A stretch of 64,000 nt of DNA from Cloeon dipterum (lineage: Eukaryota > Arthropoda > Insecta > Ephemeroptera > Baetidae). The notes below the pieces were generated by a model, which saw only the letters and a program-made list of their open reading frames with translations, did not search any database and was not told where the DNA came from. The translations under genes and the position numbers were made by a program. The DNA is taken from assembly GCF_949628265.1 (NCBI RefSeq), contig NC_088787.1:29130501-29194500 (forward strand). Reading direction: 5' to 3'. Below are positions 25,215 to 37,052 of this stretch, one piece after another; position 1 is the stretch's first letter; every line of letters begins with the position of its first letter.

Positions 25215-28200
25215 TTATTTCATGGGTTGAGAAAGAGGAAGCAGTTAGCGAGAGCAAGAAGCAAAAGAGAAGGCCAATCCATTAACAGATCTCGTAGTCT
25301 TCCCAAGAATAACACGAAACTGAGCCCTCGCAGTTCCTTCCTCCAAAATAATTGGGTGACTTTTCCTCTTTCATTTGACATGTTGCAGAAGCAACAACTT
25401 TTTCTTTTCTTAAATAGATTGCGTCGGATAGTTGATTGTTTAAGAGACATGATTTCATGGACCAGAACTTGAAAGATAAATAAAAAATATGCTTAACCCA
25501 CCAAGGAAGCAATTATTTGTACTTGGAAGCCAAAAGTTGAGCATTTAAATTATATTAATATAACTCCAATCAAAGTAAAATACGCTTGATATTTATTAAT
25601 GTGGTAAGGGATATTTCGTTTTGGAAAAAATGTCAATACGCCAAAACTAAAGCAGGTTGCAAGACAATAAATAACAATCATTGCTTTTTACTTTATTCTT
25701 TGTGTTATTTTGAAACTCAATTCCCACTGTCAAAAAAGGAAAGAGTAAAAATTGGGCAGAAAATAACTCACAGTGATGCGGAGACAAGTGCATGAGCGAA
25801 CAAACAATAACGATATACATATATTTGATGTTTTCAGCGGACCTGCTGGAAACACGACAGAACAGATTTTTCCGCATCTCCATCTATTTCGTTTTTTTGA
25901 ATAATTGCTGCTGATGACAGGGAACCGAAACAAACAAAACAGAGAAGCATAACGCGCTACGCTGGCGGAATTTAATTTGGGGCTACGCGATGTTTTGTTT
26001 GCCTATCAATATGGAGGGTGTCGCCATTCTTCAGAGGCAATTCTGGCCGCGTTCGTGTCTCATAACTCAGGCTTTAATGGGCCATTCGCGCTCTGCGAAT
26101 GGCCCCAAGAAGGAAGAATGAATGCCGACGGCAAAACGCACCCGTTTCATTCACTTTGAATCACTGCATACGCTTTAACTTTTTTTCACGCGAGCAGTAA
26201 ATGTGCGAAATTCAACTCCGCCATCCGCATGTGCGGTTTTCGCTCTCACTTAAATAAATTACCGCGATATAGGCGCATAGAGAGCAATTCGCCTCCGCAA
26301 AATATATCCGAGGTGTGCAAACGTAAATTGCATGCCAAATTTCCCTCCGACCAATAAAAAATCGACTGCTTTGCATTTATTTCAACTCGGCTCGAGATCA
26401 TTTGTAGAATTGATTCTGCGTGCTAGCACGACACATTTTTCCTGATCGAGTTATCTCACGGGCCAAACTGAAGACGTCGATTAAGCGAGCGATACGGAAT
26501 GTGTGCGCGCTGCAGGAAAATTTATGCCTGTTGTGCTTTATCTGCTCGTAAAATACAAGTGTGCTGGCTGGCGTTTCCTCTCTGGCGTGCAGAGCTGCAG
26601 AATCTAATATTGTGTTGTATTTTGTCACACGTTCAGCTAATGTGGCTGCCGCGCGGAACGAACCACGGAATGCAGGAGTGCACCTTGAGCAGCGTGACCC
26701 AAATCTCGTTTCACAAATATGAGAAGACGATATTTCAGCATAAGCCGTGTCACCTTTTCCTGCGAGCAAAGAAGTTTATCTGCTTACCAAACGACGTGCA
26801 AGCCGCCTGAGCATACATACAAATGTGGTGTGCGCAGAGGCAGCAACGACCGTGGCGACGACCGTGGAGCTGATGCCATCGAGCGAGGGGTGCATTTCCA
26901 TCGAGTGAGAGAGGCACGACGAGAGTGAGAGAAAGCGTGGGCTTTTTCTTGCTATCGCTGCAATTTTGCGTGCCGCGCGTTTTGACAAAACACAGCTCAG
27001 CTGCCACTTTTATTGAGCACCAATATGTAGTCGATCGATGAGCCGCACAAGACTTCCTACTTCAATATAGAAGATGTTCCCACTGTCCCAGACATTTTTT
27101 CCTTATCGAATTTACTTTATTAAACACTTTACCCCTTTTGAGAAACACCCGCCAAGAACATATAAATTCCAAAATATGAGAATTTTATCATGTTTATAAA
27201 CACGAAATTCTTTGGATTAAAATGAAAATTAATTATATAAAATGAATAGGCCACTTGGTACGTGGTTTTTCATTTTTAATCTCAGGAGGGTAAACAGCTC
27301 CCATGAAACAGAACAAAGCTGCATCAACAAGCGATTTATGCTTTTGCTCCCTACAATTGTATCACTTAATTGTTTTTTTTTTTGCTTTTGCAATAGGGCT
27401 TCACTTTTAAAGCGGAATCTAGTCGGGTAATAAAGAAACGCTCTTTGCAACGAGGAAAAACAATGTCTAGGTGTAATTTCTCCAAAGAATTTTCATATTT
27501 GACACAATTTTATGCTTGTTTAACGTAACAAAGATTTTACTTAAAATTTGTTTTCTTACTTTTGGCTGTAAGTAAAAAATATAAATTAGTCAGATAAGAT
27601 TCAGCATGGACTTTTTGTTACATACACCCTTGCCATTTAGCACGTCAGCGCACTGAGGAGGATTGAATAAAATTGCTCGTTGCTAAGTGTGATTGCAGAT
27701 ATGAAAATACTCCCGTTTTTCCCGCAGTTAGCATTGCTTTTGTATCCAAGTATCGGAAAAAAGTCGTTTGCGCATTTTTATTTGTGCCACAGAGATGCAA
27801 ATGAAAAAAAGCTGTGATGCTCGCTGAAAGACGCGCGAGAGTCGCGCTGTGTGAGTCAAGTGCACAATTTATCCTGCAGAACGGCGGTGGCGGCGGCTGC
27901 TGCAATTTAATTCCAGACGGCATGCAAATGAGCCTCGAGGATACGCTCGGAACGAAAGTGGCCGCGATTGGCAATGTTGTCTTCGTCCGTCGGAGGCCAG
28001 CCTTTGCCGCTCACCTCTAATCCGCCTCTAATCCAAGTTGCTCTCTTATTGACTATTGCAACCACTGTAATGAAACTGCGAATTTCCGCCCAGCAGTCTT
28101 CCCTTTCGCCGTTGACAGTTGTTTTTATTGATCTCCTCCGCGTACTCGTCGCTAGAAGAAGTGTTTGCTCTGTTGCTGCGTCAAGTACGAAAGTATTTGA

Positions 28201-28882
28201 CAACCCCCTCAAATCATACACATGAACCCGCACTTTCTATTATTTTATTACACATAAAAACAGTTTTTGTAACTGTTCTTTCGCTGGAGAATTTATTGTT
28301 TACAAAATTCAGCAAAACAAAAACCAGAAAAAGTAATTAAAGAAACCAAATGAGATTTCACGGTGAATACCAAGAAAAGTATCATATTCAAGAAAAGCAA
28401 CTGACAAAATATTTGTGTTTAGTCAATACCATTATTATTGCAATGAGTTGCTAATTTTTAGTAACTTATTTTATGAATTTTAAGCATTGTTCTGTATATT
28501 GACGTATGCACTGATGACATCACATCCTTTCAAACACTGCGTCATCATCATCAGTATTTAAAACCATAAAAATTGATGCTTTTTGAGTCGTATAGTAGGG
28601 ACCATTTGCTCTCGACCAGCTTTAAATTGAACACGAGCTTGAACTTCAGAGTAACTGTGTCTCTCACAGGCAAGTTCATTTCTTATCTCTACCACTCATT
28701 GACTGAAACTATTAACAGCAGCACGTGCTTCCAGTTACTGGTAAGAACTATCCCTCTGGGTGGGTGGGTGGTTCAGCGGATGTTTTGTATGTATTAAAAT
28801 GGCACACGAGGTAGGGAAAGCAGTCAAGTCAAGGATGATGAGTATGATTATCACAAGCAAACTAACTCTCGCACTCCAGAGC

Positions 28883-28923
<41 letters not shown>

Positions 28924-29455
28924 GTCGGTGATATCAGTCAGGGCGGGTTGAGCAGACCGCAGACAGTGGAATTACGCCTGAAATTTGCAATTACCGAGCA
29001 TGCAGAATGGCGTTCGCAACTGCCGCGCATACACACTACAGTCGTTGCTGTTTAGCCCTGTTTGTTGGCGCTGCAATTATTACACTTTAATGCCCAGCAG
29101 CAGTTAAAAGCTAATGCCTGTCCCTTCTGCGAGCGCGCTCCGGCTTCACTTATTGGCGCCGAACAGTCCAGAGGCTTTAGTTGGTCAGGGCGAGCGGTCA
29201 CTTGTCGTTGTTGCTTGCAAATGCGTAGGCTACACGGCGCACATAATAAATGCAATTTTGGCTTGTAGGTTAAATAAAATCAGACAGTACAGTATCAATT
29301 TTCACTATTTTAGGTGAAAATGTTTTTACTAGCATGATAAAATTTTGAGAGTGCGGGTAAATGAGTTGACAACGGACGTTACTATTAACATCCTGTTTTT
29401 GCTCACAATCAGCTGTACCAGCCATCCCAAATGACGTATCTGTGACACTCCTGAA
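25215..29455. other. non-coding stretch upstream of the lectin cluster
   Basis: Alternating AT-rich and moderate-GC tracts with no supported gene. It contains a (CT)n tract at 28885-28921 and a short TGGG repeat near 28,758-28,773. Open frames up to about 120 codons overlap on both strands without domains. Confidence 0.5.
28885..28921 (+). repeat. (CT)n microsatellite
   Basis: An uninterrupted run of about 18 CT units. It is in the same strand orientation as the tracts at 2.43 and 51.21 kb. Confidence 0.95.
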
Positions 29456-32030
29456 ATGGCTTCTCTCGCAACGATTTTGCTGATAATTATTGCATTTCCA
29501 CCCACCGTAAGTACGAAACTATTGATGGCAATTATGGATAATGTAAAATGGTGCAGCGCACAAGCAATATGAATCAAGAGGCTTGTGGCCTTGAGCAGTT
29601 TTTCGAGAGTGAGTTTGTTGAATTAAGTAATTTTTTACTTATTTCAATTAATTTTGGTTAGAGCGTGAATATTCGTGGAGATCTTTGGGAAGTACTTTCG
29701 AATGCATTTCGAGATGCAGTGCCAACTTTGGCATCGATTATGCATCAAGACAGCCAAAATTAGTAGAACGTGTTTTTAGCCCAAATCGGCCTTTCATCGA
29801 CTGCCTGAAAGAAGTAAAGCTAAAAATTTGTGAGTGCATGAGACAATCGATAATTTTTATATTATTTACAGAAAAGATCGGTTGTGTCTTACTGCAAAAC
29901 CAAAAGTATCGTATTATTGCTTCTAATCAATAAATACTTATAAAGTTATTTGCAGTAAGTGGAATAACTTTCAAACAGGAAGGGGATTTTCCCCTTTATT
30001 ATTTTCCGTATTTAGTTAAGGTATTGCGTGCAAGTAAACTATATTAAAAATAGTTAAATGTATGCACAAATTTAGGCTCGTCGATTTCAAGCTGAGAAAT
30101 ATTGCTTAAAACATGGTCTTAGATTTGGTATTAATGAAACAATGCTTGAAACCATATTGCTTGGTAAATACGTGAGGTATATAGCAGACATCCATATTTT
30201 GCATTTTTTTTCAATTTTAGATATAGACGAGGTTAAAATATGGGCACCACAAGTACAAATTAGACCGAACGGTTCAACTCCTAGGGTACAGTGTGTGACG
30301 TTCAAAATGTAACTTGAATATATAATTCGATCCACACATTTATTGGCTCTGTGAGTTAAACTATAGGAATGGCAAAACATTAGAACGAAGGAATGAAAGC
30401 TGTGGCAATGAAAACAATTTTATTTGCACACTTCCCGAGATTTGTCACTCAAACAGATGCAGTTCGCAGTGCCAGAATAAGAACTGCGGGAACCAGCAGG
30501 TAAAGAGATGGTGTATGTTCAGGAATCATTTCTACTTTGCCCCTTTAAGGTTACTGATTGTGATGTGAACTGCACTAAAATTGACTGCTCGGAGGAAGTA
30601 CTATAATGGTTCTTTTATATATTTTAAAATTTTAAATTAATGCTCCCTTTTTCAGACTGGAGATAGATTTGGAATAGGTAATTGAAATGCTGCGCTGCCA
30701 TATTATTAAAATCATTAAAATCAATTCCCATAGGACCCTCTGACGGAGAGATTGTTGAAATGTGTGGTTACGAATACCTCTTTACAAAAACTGCACGGGT
30801 ACTCAAATTTAGATAGCAAAAGGTCATGCTAAAACTAGAATTATTTCAGTATACACAAAGAGGATCTCAAATGTTTTGCTGCACAAAAATTATGGACGTG
30901 GTTGACATAACAACCGAGAGTGAATTGGCATGTTTCCTTAATGAAACGATCAGTACGACAATAGAAATTGGGGCTCTCTTGATTAAACTATTATTTCCAT
31001 ACAGAACGGAATTTATCCAGCAATTCATATTGGACGAATGCTCGTCTGTCAACATGTCCCAATAAGTACGCTTGGTGTTCATCAAACCCTGAACTGGCGA
31101 ACGAACAGGTTCTACAGGCGAAGAAGTCAAGTCCATTTGTTGCATTGAAGCCAATTACTGGTCCAAACTCGATAGTTTGGGAATTTGAAGATGGATCAGC
31201 TATAAAACGTACCATTTGCAAGGTTGCTGCATAAATTAATTTAATGGAAATATTAAATATTGAAAAACGCATGCAGAGGGAGGCTTCATCAAACTGCAAA
31301 AAATCAAACTGTTTCCAAGTTGGATGTAAATCTGAGGTTGACACTGATTTTGCCTGAATTTGCAAAGGAGTGGAGAGTAAATTTTAATTTCCTTAGATCT
31401 CAAAGAATACTGCATCGAAAGGATCTCGTAATTATATTTGATGTTAGAAAAAAACAAAGCTAAAAAAGGTGTCAGTTTTGTATAGGTTGGGCTGCATCGA
31501 GATTCAAGGATGTAACAAAAGTTTCTTGGTTTGCTTGGGGTCAGGAAATAGGGTTAATTTTTTTTAAATCTTTACAACCAATTATCTCAGTAATCTATTC
31601 ATACTGTACAGTTTTCCTACTTCCAATGTGCAAAATGGTCCTGCGGAGACTTCTACAACTTCAAGCTCATTTCATTTGAGACAAAGGAGAAATTAGATTG
31701 CGTTTTGGGAACCTTCAAGTGTTCGTAATTTGGCGTTACTGAGCGAGCAGAGTGTGTTTAAAACGAGGCATTCTAGCATACAAGATGAATAACACCAGAT
31801 TTTACCTTTCGGCAACCTCATTTGGATGTCCAAGCGCTCCCAGGTGGTGCAACTATGTGGACAATCCCCCTCTCAACTACACTTATTTGACGTGGGCAAA
31901 AGGTGAACCTTCAACTGACCCCAACAAGGAGTGCTTCTATGCTGATTACAATGCGACGAAAAATGACTTCACTTTTGGGAAGAGCAACTGCAGAGCTGAG
32001 ATTAATTTCGTGGCTGAGACTATTTCGTGA
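29456..32030 (+). CDS. gene A: secreted three-module C-type-lectin-like protein (541 aa, 18 exons)
   Basis: Exons: 29456-29506, 29557-29608, 29662-29813, 29872-29905, 29956-30020, 30076-30163, 30221-30308, 30367-30499, 30550-30597, 30656-30677, 30734-30798, 30850-30952, 31005-31222, 31277-31336, 31397-31427, 31476-31528, 31612-31720, 31777-32030. All introns are GT-AG (48-83 bases), and the coding total of 1626 bases closes in frame. Residues 1-17 form a signal peptide (hydrophobic core LLIIIAF). Lectin-like module 1 spans about 86-220, module 2 about 238-373 (FCC...WTNAR...WCS), module 3 about 404-541 (FETKE...WC...WAKGEP...EC...C). Cys-rich linkers lie between modules. The third module lacks the final FxC cysteine and a WND motif, so classical calcium-dependent sugar binding is doubtful. 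It is the most divergent of the three tandem genes but shares every intron position and phase with B and C. Exact splice choices at exons 16-18 are the least certain. Role unknown; an extracellular recognition or structural protein is inferred. Confidence 0.85.
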
Positions 32031-33155
32031 ATTGAATAATTGCGATCGCTATCAGATAGTAGAAATAAGAATGATCTGAAAATACACATTATTTGCTTAA
32101 ATAGCTGGTCTAAAAATCTTGTTTTAATCTTTAGTAAAATTGTATGCAACGTTTGGTTCCTGGCAAGTGATTAATTTTTTTAGTAACCTGCATAACCACG
32201 CACTTCACATTAATATTTTTTTCTGAACCAAATCATTTTGCACTAAGGTGGTTGCAAACTGAGGTCGTAATTATAATTGCTAACTTGGGTGCTGGTTGGC
32301 AGAAAATGAAGATCTTTTTTATTTCATTCGTGAATAAGGCACTCTTCTTATTTTAATATAATGGGGAATATTTGATAATTTCTTGAACATATTACTATTA
32401 CTGGCTGTCTAATGTTAGAGATGGCAAAAGGTGGTTAATTTAGAGACTTGAAAAAATGCTCAAATTGCTCACCGGGCTGGGAGGCGCACCCGCGCCGACT
32501 AGCCACTTGCTGGTTTTTGCACCATTCCAGCGACTTGAGGGAAAAATTATTGTCTGGCGTTTCAATGAAATGTGAGGAGGCTAAAAGATGGGCACATTAG
32601 GCTCTAGCTCCTCTGCGGCCACTCCGCTCGGCGGTGTTATTGGGACCAAGTGAGCTTATGACCCACGGGATGTGCTAGGTTTAAAAATGAATAAAGAAAG
32701 ACAAAATGTATCAATTCAAGTTATTGAATATGGCACGAACAAGGCTAAATATGGAAAGGTATCTAATAAATGTTATAATTAATATAATTACAAAAACGAA
32801 TAATTTGCTGTTATTTTAATTTACTAATTTATCATTATTTAATGAGTCAAGATCTCCGTTATTTTCCTTATTTTCTTATTACTACTGCAGTCGATCATTT
32901 ACAAATTCACATTAGAATATTCAACAAATGAAACAGAAAAAAATAAATGTTATATAGCTTTTTATTTTTATTTAAAAATTTCAACATTTAAGTAGTGCGC
33001 GCTTATACTTCATACTATGCTCAGTTCATCATGGATATGGTGGCATGTGGTGGGAACTGTATACAGTCCTATTTCCTCTTTAACAGCCACGAGTGTCATT
33101 GATGGTGTGCAGCATTTCTGACTCAGCATTCTTAAAAAATTTAGCTAACACAGAC
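32031..33155. other. intergenic between genes A and B
   Basis: AT-rich sequence with a GC-rich island at about 32,465-32,670 that I could not assign. It has no consistent open frame, no tRNA-like B box and no visible terminal repeats. The last 110 bases contain the block shared with the upstream region of gene C. Confidence 0.5.
33055..33105 (+). promoter_or_regulatory. conserved upstream block of gene B (shared with gene C)
   Basis: A segment with CTGTATACAGT, then TTTCCTCTTTAACAGCCACGAG, aligns with 36929-36969 upstream of gene C (CAGTATATAGT, then TTTCCTTGTTTAAAGCCACGAG). It lies about 50-100 bases before the start codon, while the surrounding intergenic DNA has diverged more. This fits a core promoter or 5' UTR kept after duplication; no start site can be read directly. 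Confidence 0.4.
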
Positions 33156-36088
33156 ATGACCAGCTCTGTGAAAACAAACGTTGAAATGTATTTCTTCTTG
33201 CTTGTTTTAATTCATTCGAAGGTAACAGCTTTCTATATAATTTTGTTTTCCAAACGCAAACTAATTATATACTATTCAAATTGTAGATAATGGCAAGTGT
33301 GGATGATCAATTGTGTCTAGTGCAGCAAAACGTTGCGAGTAAATATTTAGATATTCTTCAGCTTGAAATTGATCAGTATTCGCTAAAAATGCAGAGCAAG
33401 ATTTTGCTTGGAGGTACTACAGTTCTCCATTTAATTGCATTGCCAAGTGCTACACGGCAAATACTGCGATCTCGGACCCACTTTCACGAAAGGCCAAGTA
33501 TTTAGAAAGAGTATTTTCACCAGCTCAAAAAACTATCAACTGCATGCAAAATGTATTTAAGAAAAATCATTTTCCTTCAAAATTAATTTAAATTAAAAAG
33601 GAGAGGAAAGTTGCTTCATTCTGCAAAATCAAAAGTAAAAATATCGTATTACTTTTCCGATATTGAATTATATCCTTCGAATCACAGTGAAAACGCTTGA
33701 ATTGAACCAGTACTCCGATTTACCTTTGCTGTATTTCCAATCCTTAGTTCAGGTATGATCATGTAAATTCAAATTAAAGCGAATAACAGATATGATAATG
33801 ATGTGCAGTTGCCTAAATTCGAAGCCGAGAAGTTTTGCTCAAGTAACGGTCTAAACTTTGGAATTGATGAATCGCTAATTGAATTTATCACGATTGGTAA
33901 CGATTTTGATATATCATTTCTATAAAGCAACCAACGCCATATTTCTACATTTCTAGGTCTAACGGATGTGAAAATATGGATGGCTGACGTTCAAATATTA
34001 AACGCAACCGCTGGAGTATCCAGAAAAATTGCTTGCACAATTTCTCACAAGTATAATTTTCTCGTAAAATTTTGTTTGCTAAAATTGAATGTTCCTTAAA
34101 AGGCAAAAGAGTTCGAATTTGGTAAAACAGGAAAACTGTCAAAACAGCAATAATTTTGTGTGTGTTTTGCCGAAAAATTGCCATTTGGACAAATGCTCCT
34201 CAAGATGCTCCCAGGAATCATGCGATATTGCTGATGCAAAGGTTTGAAACTAACGACCTGTTGAGAGAGTCTAATTACATGGATTAACTCATTGTCAGCA
34301 ACCAGTAGATAACTGCGAGTCAAATTGTCCAAATCAAGACTGCGGCGAAGAAGTAGATTTTATAATTTATATTTTCATAGAATCAATAAAACAATGCTTG
34401 CATGACTCAGAAAGCTGAAAGATTTGGATACATGAGTATGTGAGACATTCACCTTCATTCATTTAAAAAAGCCTTTTTGCAGAGCCAGGAGTTGATGGAG
34501 ATGTCATTGAAGCGTGTGGAATGCAATATCTTTTTTCAAAAATTCCTAAAGTATTATTTAGAGCGCATTAATCATATCTTTAATAAAAATCTTTACCAAC
34601 TAAAGTATAATCAAAGAGCGACTCATACGTTTTGCTGCACCAAACACATGAATGCAGCAAGTATTACCACGTTGGAAGAGGCCAAGTGCTTGGCGCGAGA
34701 AATGATAAGTGAGAAAACTGAATTTGTCAAAATCTTTTTATCTCTTTTTACATTTGCCGAGAAGAAAGAAATTTAAGCGACTTTTCCTTCTGGACAAGTG
34801 CAAGACCAAGCAACTGCACCAATTTATACACTTGGTGCTCAATGGACGGGTCGGGAGAGGTGTTGGACCAAAATTTGCTCGACATACCCAAAAACAGCAA
34901 TCCTAAAAAGCAGTTTATTACGGTGAAGGCGATTGCGCAGACCGAGTCTCTTGCGTTTAGTTTTGAAGATCCAACATTCACGACCAGAGCTATGTGTTCA
35001 GTAAAACAAATCACAAACAAATAATTTAGAAAATATCTCAAAATGAGCATTTTACAGCGACCAAACGCGCAAACGTGCACCAGTTCATTTTGCAGTCCAA
35101 TGGGATTCAAAGAAGAGGTTATGACATAAGTTCTTTTTTGTTAATATTAATGTAAACAATGTTTTAATTAATTGATTCCCTATTTCTACCATAATATGGA
35201 ACAACCAACTTCGAGTATTGACATCTTAACGAAATCTTCATATTTGTTTTAGCTGGAGGGTAATAAGCCCAGGAGAATTACGGGTAAAAAGCAAAATCCT
35301 TCAATGTGTGAAAATAAGTTGAATCTTCGTCTTTTTACTACCTATAAGTTGTGACATTCTATTTTTTATCGAGGGTTTTGTTCTTTAACAACTAAGAGGA
35401 ATCAAACTTTAATTTTTTTCTTAAATTTAGACATAAGATCCGATATTTAAACTCTGTTTTGACAATTGACCCTATTGATAATAAACTTATTTTCATGATA
35501 ATATTCTTCAGGTTTGTACCGTTCAAACTGTAAATACATGTATGGCTGCAGAAAATTGTTCGACACATGCCCCGCTAAGGTAAGTTTTTATAAGCTGTAT
35601 AAAAATAACACAAAATGTCCAAATATTTTGTCTAGTACTCCTATTACCAGGGATCGAAATGGGCACAAGCTAACTTAGATTACATCATGAAGTTTGTTAC
35701 ATTGGAAACGAAGGAGAAAATGGAATGCCTTTTGCAAGTTTTAAAAGGTTATTTCTAGTTAAATACTGGGATATTTGGTTTAAATTGCAAAAAAATAGGA
35801 AACAACGTGAAGTCCAGCACGTTCATAGTTAACGCCATGTCCCTTGGCTGTCCGAAATACATCCGATGGTGTGAGATTCCAGACAGTCCTTTGCTGAACA
35901 ACTCCTACATACCTTGGGAAGAAGGCGAACCAAGTATGGACCCGACCAAAGAATGTGTTTACATGAAGTACAACGCAGAAAAAAATTCATTCGCCTTTGG
36001 AAAAATGTCTTGCTATACGGAACTTATGTTTATATCTCAAAGTTCTGAGATATATCCAAATAATACTCTGGGATTGCTACGAGATTAA
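33156..36088 (+). CDS. gene B: secreted three-module C-type-lectin-like protein (580 aa, 18 exons)
   Basis: Exons: 33156-33221, 33287-33338, 33395-33552, 33601-33634, 33688-33752, 33809-33896, 33957-34050, 34103-34241, 34299-34352, 34411-34435, 34483-34550, 34606-34708, 34765-35000, 35058-35117, 35253-35283, 35512-35579, 35636-35747, 35799-36088. All introns are GT-AG and the coding total is 1743 bases. The start is uncertain. ATG 33156 gives a 22-residue first exon; ATG 33186 is in frame but leaves a short signal peptide, and gene C's ATG aligns with a GTG between them. Modules: 1 at about 93-232, 2 at about 251-394 (CGMQYLFSK...FCC...FWTSA...YTWCS...AMC), 3 at about 425-580 (VTLETKE...WC...WEEGEP...EC...MSC...FIS). 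Linkers hold CxxxxCxxxCxxxxC patterns (exons 8-9, 14). It is the closest relative of gene C. The WND and final Cys positions of module 3 are not conserved, so sugar binding is doubtful. Confidence 0.87.
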
Positions 36089-36205
36089 ACATGAAACATT
36101 CACATACATGGATTTCGTCAATTTATTATTTGTTGTGCATTTATAAACCGCGTGTTTGTATAAAATTTCCAAAGTGCTAAGTGGAAACTGAAACATTTAT
36201 CAGAG

Positions 36206-36232
36206 AATAAAATTTTTTTAATTGTTAATAAA
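36206..36232 (+). terminator. polyadenylation signals of gene B
   Basis: Two AATAAA hexamers, at 36206-36211 and 36227-36232, lie about 120-140 bases after the gene B stop codon in AT-rich 3' UTR-like sequence. Confidence 0.5.
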
Positions 36233-37052
36233 CGATCAGAATATAAGTTACATGGTGATGAAATTTACAAATTGAGTTTTACTGGCTTGAAACAGCACAA
36301 TTTTGTAGATCTCGTTGCTTAACTATTCATTTTGAAGTAAGGATGTTGCACCTTGAGGAGGGAAATTAGAGCTCAAAATTCCGAAAATTCTTAATGCAAC
36401 TATGATATTAATTACGTCGCTTAGGGGTGAAACGCTCCTGCCGCGTGCTAGAGAGGCTTGATTGTCTGGCTTATATATTGAAAATAACTTTTATCACTTA
36501 GACGCTTCCAATTCCCCATTGAGTTTCAAAATACAATGTTGATCGAACAGCCCACAGCGATGAAAAGAACACGTTCCCCATGTAATTTTTCCCAAATATA
36601 TATAGTATCATATTTTGTTTATTTTCTTATTGCAGAGATCAGAGATGGTTTAGTGCTATACTTGATCATTAGAATATTTTAAATAATATTTAATTCAGTA
36701 AAATTTAATAATTCAGTTTTATTTTGTGCTCATCAATGAGGTAGCTAGAATGACCTGTTTTTTAGTTCAAACATAGGCCATGCTCGATGTTTCTCAGATT
36801 TTTTGTTTATATAGTAATTCAGATGTTTAGATACTTACCAAAAAGTAGAGGGCGCGGTAGCATTTCAGCAAGTTTAAAATAAATATGTACAATTAACAGT
36901 TACATAGAGGATCTGGTGTCATCTGACGGTAACAGTATATAGTTTGTTTCCTTGTTTAAAGCCACGAGCTTCAGTAACGGCGCACAAAATTTTGCTGTCG
37001 AAGCCTATACAACGCATTTCGAAAATTTCATTCAACATATTTGACAAGCTTA
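36233..37052. other. intergenic between genes B and C
   Basis: About 0.8 kb of AT-rich sequence. The only recognisable item is the conserved block at 36929-36969 matching the region upstream of gene B. No ORF of note. Confidence 0.6.
36929..36969 (+). promoter_or_regulatory. conserved upstream block of gene C (shared with gene B)
   Basis: Counterpart of the block at 33055-33105, including a shared GCCACGAG core preceded by a pyrimidine-rich run and a TATA-like CAGTATATAGT. It lies about 85-125 bases before the gene C start codon. Promoter or 5' UTR function is inferred from conservation and position. Confidence 0.4.

Noticed and set aside
31752..31776. Start codon for an independent 92-residue ORF at the end of gene A
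   Set aside because: The ORF is the last exon of gene A plus intron sequence. The acceptor at 31776 and the homology to exon 18 of B and C show it is not a separate gene.
33410..33470. Possible lost splice acceptor in exon 3 of gene B (GG where gene C has AG)
   Set aside because: An intron starting at GGAG|GTACTA seemed to need this acceptor. Re-reading in the other frame shows a continuous exon 33395-33552 encoding WRYYSSPFNCIAKC, matching A and C, so no intron or lesion exists there.
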